Below, piece by piece: positions 12,501-21,383 of a stretch of DNA of 64,000 nucleotides (its first letter is position 1; each line of letters starts with the position of its first letter). Made by a program: the position numbers and the translations under genes. The notes under the pieces were generated by a model. The model was not told the origin of the DNA and made no database searches. It saw nothing but the letters and a program-made list of their open reading frames with translations. Origin of the DNA: Actinostola sp. cb2023. Taxonomy: Eukaryota > Cnidaria > Anthozoa > Actiniaria > Actinostolidae. The stretch spans positions 201,001-265,000 of the forward strand of contig JAUJYZ010001135.1 in the NCBI GenBank assembly GCA_033675265.1, in the 5' to 3' direction.

Positions 12501-15500
12501 TTGCGCTTATGCTTGCGTCAGGCCCGTTTTCACAGTGAAATAAGGCCACGTGTGCTTGCACTTATGTTTGCGTCCCAAGTCCCAAGCGAAAACCAGGATT
12601 AAGCACAGACAGCCCATCAATTACTTCTGACACTATTTGTCACATACCCAGTTGAACGTAAACGTAAGGAAACACGCGTGCGTAAAACACAGGGAGCCCA
12701 GCGAAGCCAATCCTTTTTTCTCTCGAATAAATGGTCTATTTTATCACACCTCCCTGATTGTATTCTTCCTCTAAGCGATCATGAATTACCTCATAAGCGC
12801 TGTTTAATTGTGTTATCTTCTTCTCTTCCTGAGGCATTAGAATCGATTGAAAGTCACATATCTACAAAAAGAAATAAAAGAAATAGTGAATTTTGATTGC
12901 TATGCCTGTGTTGACGCTCCCTTTCAGAAAATGATTGGCTGAGAGGACATGACGTAATATTGGCGGGAGTTACCATGGTTACATACCCTGAATAAGTTGT
13001 TTCTGGGGTCAATACCAGACACTTGAGGGACTGTCGGGACATGAATGTCAGAGTCTCTTTCACATCTGTAATTATTAATTAATTAATTAATTAATTTTAA
13101 TTAATTAATAAATTAAAATTAATTTATAAATTATTTGTAAATGCAAAGATTATTGCACCGCTCATCTTTTTAATTGATCCCAACTGATCCTACCCTCCAA
13201 CTTACATTACTTCACTTCATCCATACCCTTGTCCTTCCATCCATGTAACTGCCATCCACCTATCCATTCATCCATCCATCCATCCATTCATTCGTTCGTT
13301 CATCCATCCATCCATCATTCATACATCCATCCATCCATTCATCCATTCATTCGTTCATCCATCCATCAATTCATCCATTCATTCATCCATTCATTCGTTC
13401 ATCCATTCATCCATTCATTCATCCATTCATTCGTTCATCCATCCATCCATTCATCCATTCATCCATCCATTCATTCGTTCATTCATCCATCCATTCATCC
13501 ATTCATCCATCCATTCATCCATCATTCATACATACATCCATCCATTCATCTATTCATCCATCCATCCATCCATCCATCCATTCAGTCAGTCAATAAATTA
13601 TTAATTGTTCAGTTTTAAGGACCCAAAACTGCACCACCATGGAATACTTACAAGAGTAACAAATCCATAAACTCATAGAGCATCAATCTGTCCTGCACGT
13701 GTGTGTCTGCGTGTTTAATCTGTAAATTACAATACGTATAGTGTTACTACAGTGATAGATAAACAAGCAACACAGGTAGCCCAACCAGTTCTTCTGAGAC
13801 TAATTGTAATAAATCAAAATATTAACATTGCATTATTTATTGTGCTGTTGTTTAGCGCAAGCCACGCAGTGGCTATCGGCCGCTGGCTGTACTTACATGT
13901 TGCATGAGCCGTATTGGTGAGACTGATCTTCCACATGCCTGAAAGGGATAAATTATAGCTTCATTAGCTCCTTGCTGTTAAGTACCCTCCCCTCCCCCAG
14001 TATAATGCTGTTGATCATTGATATGTGTAGCTTTGACTAGTGTTTTAGGGGGGAGGGGAAGGGATAAATCATAGTTTCATTCACACCAGCCTTGCTGTCA
14101 CGTACCCTCCCCTCCCCCAGTACAAGTTTGTTGATCAGGTAGATTTCAAGGAGGTAGACTAGTGATCAGACAAACTTCTAATAGGTTATTTTTTGGTACT
14201 ATTTTGCTAAGGTGTATATCTCTGGGAGCGAGTAATGAGCGACAGAATATATGGATCCCTGGTTCCCTTGTAGTCTCCTTGCATCTGTTCTTAGTTCCGT
14301 CATGCAATGCGCTCGGAACATTGCGTGATGGAACTAAGAACGGATGCGAGGAGACTAGTTCCCTTGTGGTCAAGGTTTCTTTTTTTTAGGGGGTGGGACT
14401 ACCATGTAGTTTTGCCAATAGTATCCTGAGGGGGAGGGGGGATAAGTTGTACCTTGAGAGTTCTAAGTAGGATATGTTCGTCTATTACAAGTCCCAATGT
14501 GTCTTCATGCTCATATAATTGAAATGCTACTCTCACTTCGTGTAACTCCTGAAAACTGGAAGAAGAATAAAGTATGCATAAAACTGTGTGCACCTACATA
14601 TTTAACTGACTGACTTATTGAATGACTGAATGACTGAATGAATGAATGAATGACTGGCTGACTGAATGACTGACTGAATGACTGACTGAATGACTGAATG
14701 ACTGACTGACTGACTGACTGACTGACTGAATGACTGAATGACTGAATGACTGACTGACTGAACGGATGTCTCACAGACTGACTGACTGAGTCAGTCAGTC
14801 ATTCAGTCATTCAGTCATTCAGCCAGTCAGTCAGTCAGTCATGCAGTTAGTCAGTACGTCAGTCAGTATGTCAGTCAGTCAGACAGTCAGCCAGTCAGTC
14901 AGCCAAGCCCGTCAGTCAGCCAGCCAGCCAGTCAGCCAGCCAGCTAGCCAGCCAGCCAGCCAGTCAGTCAGCCAAGCCAGTCAGTCAGCCAGCCAGCCAG
15001 CCAGTCAGTCAGTCAGCCAGCCAGCCAGTCAGTCAGCCAAGCCCGTCAGTCAGGCCAGTCAGTCAACTATGCAGCCAGTAGCTTTAAAGTCAGTCACTCA
15101 GCCAGTAAAGTCAGCTTACACTAATACACAAGCTTACCTCAAGTATTTAAATGAGAGCATATCAACAGCTTTCTCTACGACACTTGAGTTATACAGCGCA
15201 TCATGCATATTGTATGTTCTATGCAGGTCACCATGCAATACCTGCATGTCCAATATCACCAACAATGTCTATTTGTATACAAGACATATATTTTACTAGT
15301 TAAGAGTGCACACAATATACCTTTGAATGATTAGTAATTTATACAAAAATAAATTCAATAAATAAATAATGGTTTATTCACAGCATTTCTACATGGTAGC
15401 TATCCCGGGGGGTTAAAAAATGGTTAGGTATGTGCGGCGAGATGTCCAGACCTGGACCCTGTTTTTGGAATTTGTCACTCGAAAACCTGGATTTACGAAT

Positions 15501-17872
15501 TTCCCAAATAAAAAAAACTGGATTTAAGAATTTTTATTGACGATCTGATACGATGCATTTGTCAGGATATTTTGCCAGACTAACACTCTAACACCTTTAC
15601 GTCTGACTGACGCCATTATTATTGTTCATGCGGAGTTTTACTGAAACGCCGATACCTGGCACATTATGCAAATTATTAAAAATTAAAAAATGTTTTTAGG
15701 CTATAACCTGGATTAATGATTTTTATGCGTTCATTTTACCTGGATTAGAGAATAAAATGGCCCAAAACCTGGACCCTGTACCGCCGCACATATATATCAT
15801 GTAATTATTGGGAGTACCCCCCCCCCCCGGGGTAGCTATACATCTCTTATTCTGTGAAAAGGAAACTAAACCTAGAGACCAAAAATAAATAATAATTAGT
15901 ACGATTTAGCACTTGTTAAACAATAGAAATAACGTAATTATAGTTTTACTAATCCTTCATAACAACAACAACAATAACCATGGCACCCGGATACCTCAGC
16001 TTTGCTCATCGCCTCAAGCCATGTTCACCGCTATGAGAGTGTCAGGCTTAGAGGGAGTTGTCTGGTGTACATGTACTAGTTAGCATCAGGGCTGTACATA
16101 ACCCAAAATTCAAGGGGGGGGGGGGGGGGGGGGGGGGGACAGTACACATTTAATAGCAAAAAATAAAAATAAATAGTACAGTTCTCAGTCCTTTTTGGTA
16201 TCTTTTTCACCTTACCCCACCCCTGTGCTGTGTACAGCCCTGAGTATGTCACATTACTAATCTCCTCCATTCCAGTCCCTCTCGGTCAATAGACCAACAG
16301 GAAGCCCATAGATGAGTAAACACATAGAGATGGATACAGAGATATGGTTATCCAATTACTATTACCTTGATGTCAAGGCCAGGAATCCTTTCTTTGTGAT
16401 ATTCAGGTGGGATGTTCTTGTAGAATAAAGTTTTCTGATACTAAATATGCAGATAAAATATTAATAATAATAATATTTTAAATATCATATTATGAAAATA
16501 GAGCCTTCCATTTGACTGCAGGGGGGGGGGGGGGGGGGGGGGTTATAAAGGTATCACATTTATTTTCACTATGATACACGTCTCACATACATGTAACTAA
16601 TTAATGCAAGCAAGTGTCATGTGAAAGCATAACTATCATAAAATTATTTTAGTAATTATATTCTAGGTAGTATATTATGTAAAGACAACAGTGCATTGCG
16701 ACACACTTTTTGCCTAAAAGTGGGGAGGCCAAAGCCCCCCCAGCCCAGCCCCCATCTCTGCTGTACCTGCTTAATTACAGGGTAGCCCAATGAATGAGAG
16801 TACAATATCAAAAGTATTAAATAAAAAAATGATGATGATAATGATGATGATGACAAGAATGGGACACGGAGAGCATTAGTTTGATCAAAATAGAGTCTCC
16901 ACAATAATAGCAAATTTATGATGATACATCATAGCATTGCCACTTATTGGCAGCTTATTAAACTTGCAATAATGCTGAAATAAAAATCTTTAAAAAACAA
17001 AAACAAAATATTAAACTTTAAGATATTAAACCTGATAAATTCAACACTTCTACATTTAAATGGCTTTTATAAATGAAGTGCATTTGAATGGTTTCTCGTA
17101 CAGCTTTGAAAAACATTCTAACACTTTAGTTGCTTTTGGAGATTGCATAATGTAAATTATTATTTTATTATGTATACCGTAATAAATAAATTATAATTTC
17201 TAAAATTTATATAAACCTAATAAATTGAAGACATTATACTTTTGCACTTAAATGGCTTTCCAGGACACTCTAATGGTTTCTCTATGGTGAAATGTAGCAT
17301 TGAATAGGCTTCCAGCACTTTAGTGGGTTTTAGAAGCTGTAGGTTATTAATCGAGATTTTGCATGGTCACGATATAAACCCGAGTATAAACTGCGAGATT
17401 TTCGCTCTGAATTGGCTTTTCAATGGCTTCTCCATGGCGAAGTGTAGCACTGAGAAGGCTTCCAGTACTTTAGTGGCTTTCAGAAGCTTAGCTAATCTAG
17501 ATATTGCATGACTGATCACGACATAAAGATATAAACTTCGAGGCGGTTCGTTCTTTGCAAATTTAATGAATTCAAGAAGTCATTCTCCTCCAAACACTCA
17601 AAATCAAAACTAAAATCCCACTGAATAAACCACACTCACCCCAAGAGCCTTGGCAAGACATCTGAAGAAACAAAAGACATTTACGTAAGTTTAAAGACGA
17701 TTTTATCGACACAAAATAGAAGAAACGAGCGAGTAAACATCGTAGACCCGCGTAGAAGATAACATCACGCCACCACGCAGAAGTTAACGTAATATTCGAC
17801 TAAAAACGCAAATTCTTACCCCAATTCTTCCCAAGAAAAGAAACCTCTCTGCTTTGGGTACTTGATGTGCAT
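2866..17872 (-). CDS. Gene A: unrecognised protein with EF-hand-like region and C-terminal 45-aa repeats (13 exons)
   Basis: Exons, 5' to 3' on the minus strand: 17872-17820, 17661-17640, 16434-16366, 14548-14453, 13938-13897, 13719-13652, 13065-12987, 12861-12790, 8893-8789, 6218-6162, 5486-5369, 4189-4167, 3525-2866. All junctions are AG/GT and every phase agrees, giving one frame of about 487 aa. The start is the first ATG after an in-frame TAA. Residues ~49-130 resemble two degenerate EF-hands: an [14 protein letters not shown] segment, and a loop with Asp at position 1 and Glu at 12 but poor middle ligands. The middle is basic and probably coiled-coil. The last exon has three 45-aa repeats around [20 protein letters not shown] do not recognise the family. 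Calcium binding is doubtful given the missing ligands. Extra exons in the long introns cannot be excluded. Confidence 0.75.
3601..3800. repeat. Two direct copies of a ~75-bp segment around poly(G)
   Basis: Copies beginning AATCCTTAGTGAATATAATT (3601) and AATCCTTGGTGAATATAATT (3741) run in parallel to ACTCCGCAAAG. Poly(G) runs lie between them (~3690-3735). Confidence 0.7.
3945..4072. repeat. (GGA)n microsatellite in gene A intron 12
   Basis: An almost pure GGA/GAG run with one GAA interruption. In the sense of gene A it is (TCC)n. It ends about 95 bp downstream of the exon-12 donor. Confidence 0.9.
4167..4189 (-). CDS. Gene A exon 12 (23-nt microexon)
   Basis: Acceptor CATACAG, 23 coding nucleotides, donor GTAAGG. 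It converts the phase-1 end of exon 11 into the phase-0 start of exon 13 and encodes ELSLDLPK across the junction. The exact phase match is the main support. Confidence 0.65.
4540..4729. mobile_element. MITE, CCGCTGT...ACAGCGG family, copy 1
   Basis: The left arm CCGCTGTACTCCTTGACAAA and the following GACGCGTTTGCTCAGGCTTA are inverted on the right. A relative lies at 36726-36915, with the same ends and the same ATTATTCACA/GTGTAAATT interior. Confidence 0.75.
4737..5196. mobile_element. TTAA-bounded inverted-repeat element
   Basis: TTAAAGTGCAACTAATCCC at the left and TTAGTTGCACTTTAA at the right bound arms of about 140 bp that pair almost completely. TTAA at both ends fits piggyBac- or Kolobok-type target use. 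Confidence 0.75.
5369..5486 (-). CDS. Gene A exon 11
   Basis: Acceptor GTGTTTAG, 39 codons plus one base, donor GTAAGT. It encodes a basic, helical-looking stretch ([18 protein letters not shown]). On the plus strand a CCACAGGAAGCCCAC repeat terminus ends about 8 bp beyond the donor GT. Confidence 0.75.
5527..5995. repeat. ~115-bp tandem array, about four copies
   Basis: The unit contains GTTCGTGAACATGCGTG...TTTAGTGCG and TTGAGTTATGGGTGCTTGAGG. It lies in gene A intron 10. Confidence 0.75.
6162..6218 (-). CDS. Gene A exon 10
   Basis: Acceptor TTAATGTAG, 19 codons ([19 protein letters not shown]), donor GTAAGT. Phase 0 on both sides. Confidence 0.75.
6349..6698. mobile_element. MITE with AATTGCCCTATACCA ends
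   Basis: AATTGCCCTATACCACTATG at the left pairs with TAATGGTATAGGGCAATT at the right. Inside it, 6526-6568 nearly repeats 6213-6255, which is the acceptor region of gene A exon 10. Confidence 0.65.
6708..7170. repeat. 15-18-bp tandem array (TTCCGAACCAACTTCGG)
   Basis: About 28 copies of a unit built on TTCCGAA/TTCGGAA. The unit is nearly self-complementary, so all frames stay open on both strands and produce spurious ORFs. It lies in gene A intron 9. Confidence 0.9.
7718..7858. repeat. (GATGATGGT)n microsatellite
   Basis: GAT/GGT triplet repeats in gene A intron 9. Confidence 0.9.
8158..8343. mobile_element. MITE, TATACCATTTTCTCA ends
   Basis: Arms ATATACCATTTTCTCA and TGAGAAAATGGTATAT pair. 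They continue through GACTGCCCTTCAAACAAA and AGGCTAACGTT. Confidence 0.7.
8472..8707. mobile_element. MITE, CAAGATACAGTTGAGTG ends
   Basis: Left arm CAAGATACAGTTGAGTGAAT then TACTGGCCAAAGCCTCGG is inverted at 8646-8707. Confidence 0.7.
8789..8893 (-). CDS. Gene A exon 9
   Basis: Acceptor CTTTGCAG, 35 codons, donor GTGAAA, phase 0 throughout. The peptide is Arg/Lys-rich ([20 protein letters not shown]). Confidence 0.65.
8894..9448. other. Intron sequence with nothing recognised
   Basis: Single-copy-looking AT-rich sequence in gene A intron 8. No exon with consistent phase, array or inverted repeat was found by eye. Confidence 0.35.
9449..10480. repeat. 28-30-bp tandem array with inverted copies at both ends
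   Basis: The unit is CGAAATAGTTTTGCGCACAA followed by GAAAATAA, about 33 copies. At the left (9449-9490) and right (~10371-10480) edges the unit appears in the opposite orientation, so the array is enclosed by reversed copies. A ~178-bp higher-order block is repeated around 10000-10350. Confidence 0.85.
10500..11015. other. Intron sequence with short AAT tracts
   Basis: Holds AAT runs at ~10716-10741 and ~10846-10876, with GATA repeats after the first. Otherwise nothing is recognised. Confidence 0.4.
11016..12600. repeat. ~56-bp tandem array (CTTGTGCTTGCGCTTATGCT)
   Basis: About 28 copies of a unit made of GTGCTTGCGCTTATGCTTGC, GTCAGGCCCGTTTTC and ACAGTGAAATAAGGCCTCTT. An inverted copy (AACTGGCCTGACGCAAGC) starts the array at ~11018, so the array grew from one arm of a hairpin element. 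Related single copies lie at 2050-2228. It lies in gene A intron 8. Confidence 0.9.
12790..12861 (-). CDS. Gene A exon 8
   Basis: Acceptor TTTCTTTTTGTAG, 24 codons ([20 protein letters not shown]...), donor GTAATT, phase 0. Confidence 0.7.
12987..13065 (-). CDS. Gene A exon 7
   Basis: Acceptor TTACAG, 79 nt, donor GTATGT. It completes the Leu codon split after exon 6 and encodes [20 protein letters not shown] onward. An earlier GT at 13015 would break the frame of exon 8, so the GTATGT donor is chosen. Confidence 0.65.
13075..13135. repeat. (TTAA)n tract
   Basis: TTAATTAATTAA run with AAATTAATTTA variants, just upstream of the exon-7 acceptor. Confidence 0.85.
13251..13600. repeat. (ATCC/ATTC)n microsatellite
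   Basis: A CATCCATC tetranucleotide array with CATT and CGTT variants in gene A intron 6. The 129-codon ORF through it is a by-product. Confidence 0.95.
13652..13719 (-). CDS. Gene A exon 6 (second EF-hand-like loop)
   Basis: Acceptor AATTTACAG, 22 codons plus two bases, donor GTAAGT. The loop [12 protein letters not shown] has Asp at position 1 and Glu at 12 and is followed by FMDLLL, as in an EF-hand F helix. Confidence 0.75.
13897..13938 (-). CDS. Gene A exon 5
   Basis: Acceptor CCTTTCAG, 14 codons ([14 protein letters not shown]), donor GTAAGT, phase 0. Confidence 0.7.
13944..14136. repeat. Two direct copies of a ~75-bp segment
   Basis: GGGATAAATTATAGCTTCAT at ~13947 recurs as GGGATAAATCATAGTTTCAT at ~14061. 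Both run to TACCCTCCCCTCCCCCAGTA and TTGATCA. Confidence 0.7.
14262..14366. mobile_element. 87-bp hairpin element with exact 9-bp target duplication
   Basis: TAGTCTCCTTGCATCTGTTC pairs with GAACGGATGCGAGGAGACTA across an almost perfect hairpin (14271-14357). It is flanked by GTTCCCTTG on both sides (14262-14270, 14358-14366). A 9-bp duplication is typical of Mutator-like elements. Confidence 0.8.
14453..14548 (-). CDS. Gene A exon 4 (first EF-hand-like helix-loop)
   Basis: Acceptor CCAGTTTTCAG, 32 codons, donor GTACAA, phase 0. [20 protein letters not shown] then [12 protein letters not shown] has the RxAFxLY pattern of an EF-hand E helix, but a degenerate loop. Confidence 0.75.
14608..15075. 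repeat. (GACT)n meeting (AGTC)n: inverted microsatellite
   Basis: GACTGAAT repeats up to ~14785 switch to TCAGTCAG and CAGCCAGC repeats up to ~15075. The two halves can pair as a large imperfect hairpin. It lies in gene A intron 3. Confidence 0.9.
15397..15839. mobile_element. Element with CCCGGGG / poly(C) ends, copy 1
   Basis: The body 15404-15832 begins CCCGGGGGG and ends in a C run then CCGGGG. It is flanked by TAGCTAT on both sides (7 bp, direct). The interior carries ACCTGGACCCTG repeats and GCCGCACATATAT near the right end. The right terminus (GGGAGTACCCCCC) matches the element ending at 18788. Confidence 0.65.
16087..16242. mobile_element. MITE with CAGGGCTGTACA ends and internal poly(G)
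   Basis: CAGGGCTGTACA at the left and TGTACAGCCCTG at the right flank an interior holding a ~22-base G run and GGGGTAAGG-type sequence. Confidence 0.7.
16366..16434 (-). CDS. Gene A exon 3
   Basis: Acceptor TAGTATCAG, 23 codons ([20 protein letters not shown]...), donor GTAATA, phase 0 on both sides. Confidence 0.75.
16521..16542. repeat. Poly(G) run
   Basis: Uninterrupted G run in gene A intron 2 (poly(C) in the sense strand). Confidence 0.9.
16543..17639. other. Intron sequence, unexplained apart from a diffuse repeat
   Basis: TTAAATGGCTTT-type segments recur at ~17056, ~17250 and ~17410, with CACTTTAGTGGCTTTCAGAAG-like words. This suggests an old, degraded ~170-bp duplication. No exon is recognised. 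Confidence 0.35.
17640..17661 (-). CDS. Gene A exon 2 (22-nt microexon)
   Basis: Acceptor TTTCTTCAG, 22 nt, donor GTGAGT. It completes a Gly codon split after exon 1 and encodes CLAKALG in phase with exon 3. Confidence 0.7.
17820..17872 (-). CDS. Gene A exon 1 (start)
   Basis: ATG at 17872-17870, 17 codons plus two bases ([18 protein letters not shown]), donor GTAAGA. An in-frame TAA lies 36 nt upstream with no intervening ATG, and A is at -3. Confidence 0.75.
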
Positions 17873-18336
17873 ATTACGGGCTAAAGGAGTGATTATTGAA
17901 GGAACGAGTTAAAGCAGTTAACTAAATCTGACTTTTTGCACGTCGATCGGTCCAATATGGCGGCCACTTGGGTTCCATGACAACGGTACACAATTATAAG
18001 GACGTTGCGCGTCAATGGTGGCAGAGTGCGCAGTGTACCCCTTCCCTGTGCTGTATTACAGGCCGGTAGTACCCACGAGTCCCAGTGATCCAGTGATATC
18101 TCCAAAGCCTTCTCTAAGCCATTTTTGCTTATTTCTATTTTGTTAGCTGAATTTGAACTTTTGATGTTTCTGGCCCGAAATGACTGTTCGCGATGATAAC
18201 AAGGCGTCCGTATTTACTCGTTTAAGCGCCGCGGCGCTTGTTAAATTTTTGGGGTTTTGGATGCGACGCTTAATCGGGGTCGGAGTTTATTAACAAATAA
18301 TTAACATATTTATAAATGACGTATTAAAATACGTTA

Positions 18337-18343
18337 GCCAAAT

Positions 18344-18391
<48 letters not shown>

Positions 18392-18742
18392 GCGGTATTC
18401 GGCCATTTTTTGGGTAGGGGTGTGCCGCCATGATCCCAAAAACCTTACCCTATCCCAGACCTAAGCTTCAAATTCTATACCCTATCACAGACTAAAATTG
18501 AAAGTTCGTGACCAATTTGAAGCTAAGAATTTTTATTTTGCCGCTACGATCATTTATAAACATTAGAGATCTTCAAATGCTCGTAAAAATGCAAAAAGAA
18601 TAATAAATACTTGGTTCGCTGTAAAAAAAACATACCCTATCCCAGTGCAAATGGGCAAAATATATACCCTATCCCAGACCTGAGAAGCTCGAAAACCATA
18701 ACCTATCGGGCGGCACATACCCGTATAGCTTATATAAGGAGT

Positions 18743-18780
<38 letters not shown>

Positions 18781-18795
18781 ACCCCCGGGCCAATT
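18337..18795. mobile_element. Element with poly(G) left end and poly(C) right end, copy 2
   Basis: It begins with a ~47-base G run (18344 on) and ends GGAGTACCCC with a ~38-base C run and CCCCCGGG. Flanks GCCAAAT and GCCAATT are near-identical 7-mers. The interior has direct repeats of TACCCTATCCCAGAC. The right terminus GGCGGCACATA...GGAGTACCCC matches copy 1 at 15397-15839. Confidence 0.65.
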
Positions 18796-18799
18796 AAAT

Positions 18800-18918
18800 G
18801 CGGCGCTTATTCGAGGGCGGCGCTTATTAATAATTTTGCTATCAGATAATAATAATAATATCAGATGCGGCGTTTATTCGAGGGCGGCGCTTATTAATAA
18901 TTTTGCTATCAGATGCGG
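18800..18918. repeat. Short direct repeats, GCGGCGCTTATTCGAGGGCG
   Basis: Two ~60-bp copies of GCGGCG(C/T)TTATTCGAGG followed by GGCGCTTATTAATAATTTTG, separated by an AAT tract. Confidence 0.7.
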
Positions 18919-18975
18919 CTACAAGTCAGATGACGTAATACATCAGGAAAATAACAGTCTAGAAAATAGCAAATT

Positions 18976-19066
18976 AGAGTGCAAACACTAAAACCATGAA
19001 ACAGTACAAACTATTTAGTGCTAATTATAAGTTTGCACTGTTTCATGGTTTTAGTGTTTGCACTCT
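18976..19066. mobile_element. Hairpin MITE, AGAGTGCAAACACTAAAACC ends
   Basis: AGAGTGCAAACACTAAAACC at the left is inverted as GGTTTTAGTGTTTGCACTCT at the right. The arms pair for ~38 bp around a short loop. Confidence 0.75.
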
Positions 19067-19715
19067 GCTGACTACCGTAGTTTTGCGGGGAAAAAATACA
19101 TATCTACATCAGGAGCCCATGTCTACACTGCTACATTTTATTTGATCTGCTTGGATTTCGGTTTTCTTTGCTATTTAAAAAATGTTTTCATTATTTAATC
19201 CTTCATGTATTATTTGTTTGCTTATTTTTTATTCCAGGAGTTTTATTTCTCGCCTTCTTTTCTTTATTTATTCACATATTCCAGTGTTATGGGTTACCTG
19301 TGGTAGACCACGCTCGAGAAGGACTAAGCCCTACCGTCGACTCTCGACCAATCAGAATGCGTTTTGATCAAACGTTCTTTTTTTGAAATAACTCGATGTC
19401 ACATGTGATCACAACAAGTTGTCGAACAGCGTCGTTTTTAATGAATCGCATTTTATTTTATTACTACAGTACTTACGGAGACTTGAATTCCATCTAGATC
19501 AAGGATAATCAAATGCCAAATAATAATTGAAAAATCTGGGAAAATTTGGAAGATTGCAAACTTTTGGCAGGTTTCACTTCAGATGTTGATGAAGCTGAAA
19601 CTAACACAACGATTGAATCCCAACGATTATACAGTAAAATACAGGAAGGATCTTCAAAGAATTCGCTTATAAATCGCTCGTTTAGCTGAGTTACTAACTC
19701 TCATCGTTCATCAAG

Positions 19716-20231
19716 ATGGTGTCCAAGGGATCTTCAAGCGCCACAGCTGAACAGAATTCGAAGAACAAATCGCAGAGCGCCAACATGAAGGTCGTAGTTC
19801 GAGTTCGCCCTTTCAATGGCATCGAACCTCAAAATAGCGTCATTCGAGTTGTGGATCAAAACGTCCTCGTCTTTGACCCAATTGAGGATACCGAAGTTAT
19901 GAACTTCCCTGGATCGTTCAAGAAGAGACGAAATAACATGCTACAGCGAAGGGCGCGTGACTTGAAATTCATATTTGATCGAGTGTTCGATGAGAGATCG
20001 ACCACCATGGAGGTATTCGAAAACACCACTAAATCTATAGTTGATGGAGTCTTGGATGGATATAACTGTACTGTGTTTGCTTACGGAGCCACGGGAGCAG
20101 GCAAGACTCATACGATGCTGGGGAATTCATCGAGCCCTGGGGTTTGTTTTCTGACCATGATGGACTTGTATAACAGGATCGAGGAACTGAAGGACGAGAA
20201 GATATGCGATGTAGCAGTCTCCTATCTTGAG
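19716..20231 (+). CDS. KIF18 exon 1: N-terminus, P-loop
   Basis: 172 codons from [13 protein letters not shown] to AVSYLE, donor GTACGT, phase 0. It includes KVVVRVRPF (strand beta-1), [27 protein letters not shown]. Confidence 0.92.
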
Positions 20232-21348
20232 GTACGTCGAGTAAATATCTAATAAGTAATGACATAACGTTATTAAGCGTTTTAGTTGTAAATATATATT
20301 AAATATTCGAAGTGCATTATGGACTGATCAAAACATGTGTTTTCTTCTATTTTGGGGTTCCAAAACCCACAAACAAATATCAGGGGAGCCCTGATCAGTC
20401 AACCATGATCTCAGTTTTGGCAATCAACGCAAACAAACACATGTATTGATCAGTCCATAATGCACTTCGGTCTGGGAATGCAATTCTTGGTTTGCAATCA
20501 ATCCCTTGAGAATCAAGAGATAAAGACACGGTGGCCATGTTGGTTGAACAAACAATAGACACTAATTAATGAGCAATCTTTTGTTGAAGTTCAACCAAGA
20601 TGGCCGCCCTTGATGTGTATTGCAAACCAGCAATATGCAACAAAACCTAGGACAATGGTTGGGGGGGGGGGGGGGGGGGTTTCAAAGCCCTCCGCGATCC
20701 CTGGTACACATATCAAGTGAAATGTGCACCTTCACGTGGCTCAGATGATCGTGAACGTAAATGGTGGTCCCGTCTCTCCACACTACACTACACTTGAATT
20801 AGAGGGACGTAAAAGAACCACTGTCGTAAACAAATCTCTGGCAGTGACCACCCTCAGTGTCTGCTCTCAACTGTGCACTGTTACCAAGAAAATAATCTTC
20901 TTTGAGTTTCGAGGGCCACAAGTTTATTATCTTTGCTAAATTACATATGCTACCCTCATCAAATAAAGACTTTAGGGACTTAACAGGGGGAGGGGGGGGG
21001 GGGGGGGGATTTTAAATTGAGCGTTGAAAATGTTGTGACCCTCTCCTATCGATGGGACTGAAATTTCCTGACCCTCCCCTTGGGCTTGGCCTAATATACC
21101 GAACAGGGGCGTAGGCAGAGGGGGGTCCCAGGGTGCCTGTGACCCCACTTCCTCTGGGTCTACTCTTTCAAATTTATATGTTTGAGGAGGGGAGGAGGGG
21201 GGATTTGGTGGTGAACGATATGGAGTGTGACCCCCCCAATGGAAAATCCTGGCTAGTCGCCCCTGCCGAAATACTCCCTTTTTCACTGCCTATTTTTTCA
21301 TAACCCTCTCTTTTTATGGGCTCAAAAAGTTATAGCCCTCCCCCATTT

Positions 21349-21383
<35 letters not shown>

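Larger units (their letters stand above)
17873..19715. promoter_or_regulatory. Intergenic region between divergent genes A and B
   Basis: The two genes start head to head, so this 1.84-kb stretch must hold both promoters. Much of it is repeat: the poly(G)/poly(C) element at 18337-18795, GCGGCGCTTATT repeats at ~18800-18915, a hairpin at 18976-19066 and a GGTTACCTGTGGTAG terminus near 19290. No TATA box or initiator could be assigned with confidence. Confidence 0.45.

Noticed and set aside
13015..13016. Donor GTATTG as the end of gene A exon 7
   Set aside because: It gives phase 1, which puts a stop at once in exon 8. The GTATGT donor 29 nt further on keeps the frame.
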